Origin: Chrysochromulina parva
Taxonomy: Eukaryota > Haptophyta > Prymnesiales > Chrysochromulinaceae
Reading direction: 5' to 3'
Assembly: GCA_002887195.1 (NCBI GenBank)
Contig: PJAB01000479.1
Coordinates: 1-25,745 of the forward strand
Length of the DNA stretch: 25,745 nucleotides
Position 1 is the first letter of the stretch; each line of letters begins with the position of its first letter. This document shows positions 24,498-25,745 of the stretch, in pieces. Below the pieces are notes generated by a model. The model did not search any database, was not told where the DNA came from, and was given only the letters and a program-made list of their open reading frames with translations. The position numbers and the translations under genes are program-made.

Positions 24498-25745
24498 CTA
24501 GACGGGTTTTCCGTCGATCTTGACCTCGAGGACCTTGTTCGACGCTTGGGAGCTCGTCATGGACACACCTGCCAATACCCCTCCCCTCTCCAGCGTGAGC
24601 AGCTCCGCAGCCCTTTTCTCCATGTGATCCTCCGAAGCGACCCGCTCCGTGATGTGCTTCTCCATGTCTTCGAGCCACGCCAGCTGAACCTTCAACTGAG
24701 CCGCGGGGGCTTGCGGGGGCGGTGGGGAGGACAGCATCGACTCCCCAGCGCTGCGCGTGCGGGCACGTTCTGCTGCCTTCACAACTAGCCGCTCTTCGAC
24801 GCGACTGGCGGGCCTCGCGAGCTGGCCAGGCAAAGGTGCAAGCTCACGCGCCTGCCCGTAGGCAGACAGAGCCCTCTGGAATCGGATACTTTCATCTGCT
24901 TTCCACCGAATAGCTGACTCCTCCTGTCGCTCCAGCTCCCCAGGTGCGGATGGCGGCACGGAAGATGCAGGGGGAAGTGCTGGGGTGGCAGAAGAGGCAG
25001 ACACCAAGGGCTTCTCAGGGGTGCAGCGGGTACAGAAGCCGTTCTTGACTGCGACGTAGATGAGGACGCCAGTGAAGGTGAGCATGGCGAAGACCGCCGT
25101 TGCGGCTGCCGTTTGCTCCCACGTGAACTGATCCGGTCGTACCTGGGCAAGCGCAGCTTCTACGGAGAGGAGCCTAGGGCTAGGCGGCGAGGGCGGCGGC
25201 GCCAACGGTGGTGGCGGCGAAGGGGGATGCAGCAAGGGCGGCGGTGAATAGGGCGGCAGCGGCGAGGGCGGCGGCGGCGGCGGCAAGGGCAGCGAAGGGG
25301 AAGGCGGCGGCGGCGGTGGAGAGGGCAGTGGCGGCGAAGGGGGAGGCGGCGAGGGCGGCGGTGGCGAGGGCGGCGGCGGCGTTAGCGGCGGCGAGGGCGG
25401 CGGCGGCGAGGGCGGCGGCGGCGAGGGCGGTGGCGGTGAATGGGGAGGCGGCGAGGGCGGCGGCAAAGAGGGCGGCGGCGGAGAGGGCGGCGGCGAAGAC
25501 GGAGACGGCGGCGACGGCGAGGGCGGCGGTGGAGAGGGCGGCGGCGAGGGCGGAGATGGCGGCGGCGGCGAGGGCGGTGGCGAAGACGGAGACGGCAGCG
25601 GCGGCGAGGGCGGCGGCGGCGACGGCATGGGCGGCGGCGGCGAGGGCTGCGGCGAAGACGGAGGTGGCGGCGGCCGTTGCGGCATATTTGCGGGCACACA
25701 CGGCGGATACGGCGGAAGCCGCGGTGGCGGAGGGCGCGGGGGTGG
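24498..25745 (-). CDS. Pro-rich single-pass membrane protein (5' partial)
   Basis: The frame stays open to the right edge of the window, so the start and any signal peptide lie outside. The first ~180 visible residues are SPPPP/PSPP repeats, as in hydroxyproline-rich wall proteins and pherophorins. A short folded piece follows (LLSVEAALAQVRPDQFTWEQ), then one membrane helix (TAAATAVFAMLTFTGVLIYV). The ~180-residue cytoplasmic tail starts with a Cys pair (CTRC) and contains helical, charged segments (ERQEESAIRWKADESIRFQR; QLKVQLAWLEDMEKHITERV). No catalytic motif is seen. It probably links the cell covering to the membrane or cytoplasm, as inferred from architecture alone. It shares the Pro-rich stalk style with the 853-residue protein at 4491, but otherwise they are unrelated. 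Confidence 0.68.
   Translation of the reverse strand, partial: PPPRPPPPRLPPYPPCVPANMPQRPPPPPSSPQPSPPPPMPSPPPPSPPLPSPSSPPPSPPPPSPPSPPPSPPPPSPSPPSPSSPPPSPPPPSLPPPSPPPHSPPPPSPPPPSPPPPSPPLTPPPPSPPPPSPPPPSPPLPSPPPPPPSPSLPLPPPPPPSPLPPYSPPPLLHPPSPPPPLAPPPSPPSPRLLSVEAALAQVRPDQFTWEQTAAATAVFAMLTFTGVLIYVAVKNGFCTRCTPEKPLVSASSATPALPPASSVPPSAPGELERQEESAIRWKADESIRFQRALSAYGQARELAPLPGQLARPASRVEERLVVKAAERARTRSAGESMLSSPPPPQAPAAQLKVQLAWLEDMEKHITERVASEDHMEKRAAELLTLERGGVLAGVSMTSSQASNKVLEVKIDGKPV
25180..25690 (-). repeat. GGCGGC/GGCGAGGGC low-complexity tract coding for SPPPP repeats
   Basis: About 500 bases of GGCGGCGGCGAGGGC-type units (on +), coding SPPPP and PSPP on the minus strand. The + strand has regular G-triplets and could form G-quadruplexes. 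Confidence 0.9.

Noticed and set aside
24146..24523. 125-codon forward frame before the last gene
   Set aside because: Composition is like random GC-rich DNA, no family features, and it overlaps the well-supported minus-strand gene end.

Overview
The window looks like nuclear DNA of a unicellular alga with a red-lineage (secondary) plastid, most likely a haptophyte (Emiliania/Chrysochromulina/Prymnesium type). The reasons are GC-rich coding DNA, spliceosomal GT-AG introns, two fucoxanthin-chlorophyll a/c type light-harvesting genes whose N-termini carry a signal peptide followed by an ASAFAP-like import motif, and proline-rich membrane proteins. The species call is inference.

Layout from left to right: the 3' end of a coiled-coil gene (1-818, +); a six-EF-hand secretory protein (1661-2803, +); a phytanoyl-CoA-dioxygenase-like enzyme (3138-4319, -), divergent from a proline-rich type II membrane protein with a beta-helix carbohydrate-enzyme-like ectodomain (4491-7052, +); a probably plastid-targeted AAA+ ATPase (7613-9073, -); two short transposon-like elements (9087-9218 and 9561-9627); a C2H2 zinc-finger protein (9859-10641, -), divergent from LHC gene 1 (10979-11822, +); a membrane sulfotransferase (12488-13696, -), divergent from LHC gene 2 (13879-14586, +); an RNA-methylase-like protein with a long C-terminal extension (14911-17531, +); an F-box protein (18118-18885, -), divergent from an Erg28-like fusion protein (19087-19974, +); a small single-pass membrane protein (20556-21107, -), divergent from an LMBRD2-like nine-pass membrane protein (21386-23638, +); and a 5'-truncated proline-rich single-pass membrane protein (24498-25745, -). 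There is no operon logic. Genes stand alone, and five divergent pairs are separated by only 170-340 bp. The two LHC proteins, and probably the AAA+ protein, act in the plastid; the others are mostly secretory-pathway or membrane proteins.

The most interesting structure is not a gene. Three of the six introns (49-152, 16258-16355, 22586-22666) begin with a copy of the first 16-32 bases of the exon that follows them, so each intron lies between direct repeats starting at an AG|GT-like site. Two of these introns also share an internal motif (GACGTCTGATTGC) built into ~10-base repeats. This looks like recent intron birth, or an introner family. The second structure is a pair of very short insertions between genes. 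Their terminal inverted repeats are runs of a pentanucleotide (GTCAA in one, TTCAG in the other), they share a 16-base core, and each is bounded by its own 9-11 base direct repeat, like a target-site duplication.

All calls come from reading the sequence; no similarity search was run. Several long reading frames begin at GTG or TTG, so I moved those starts to the first in-frame ATG.
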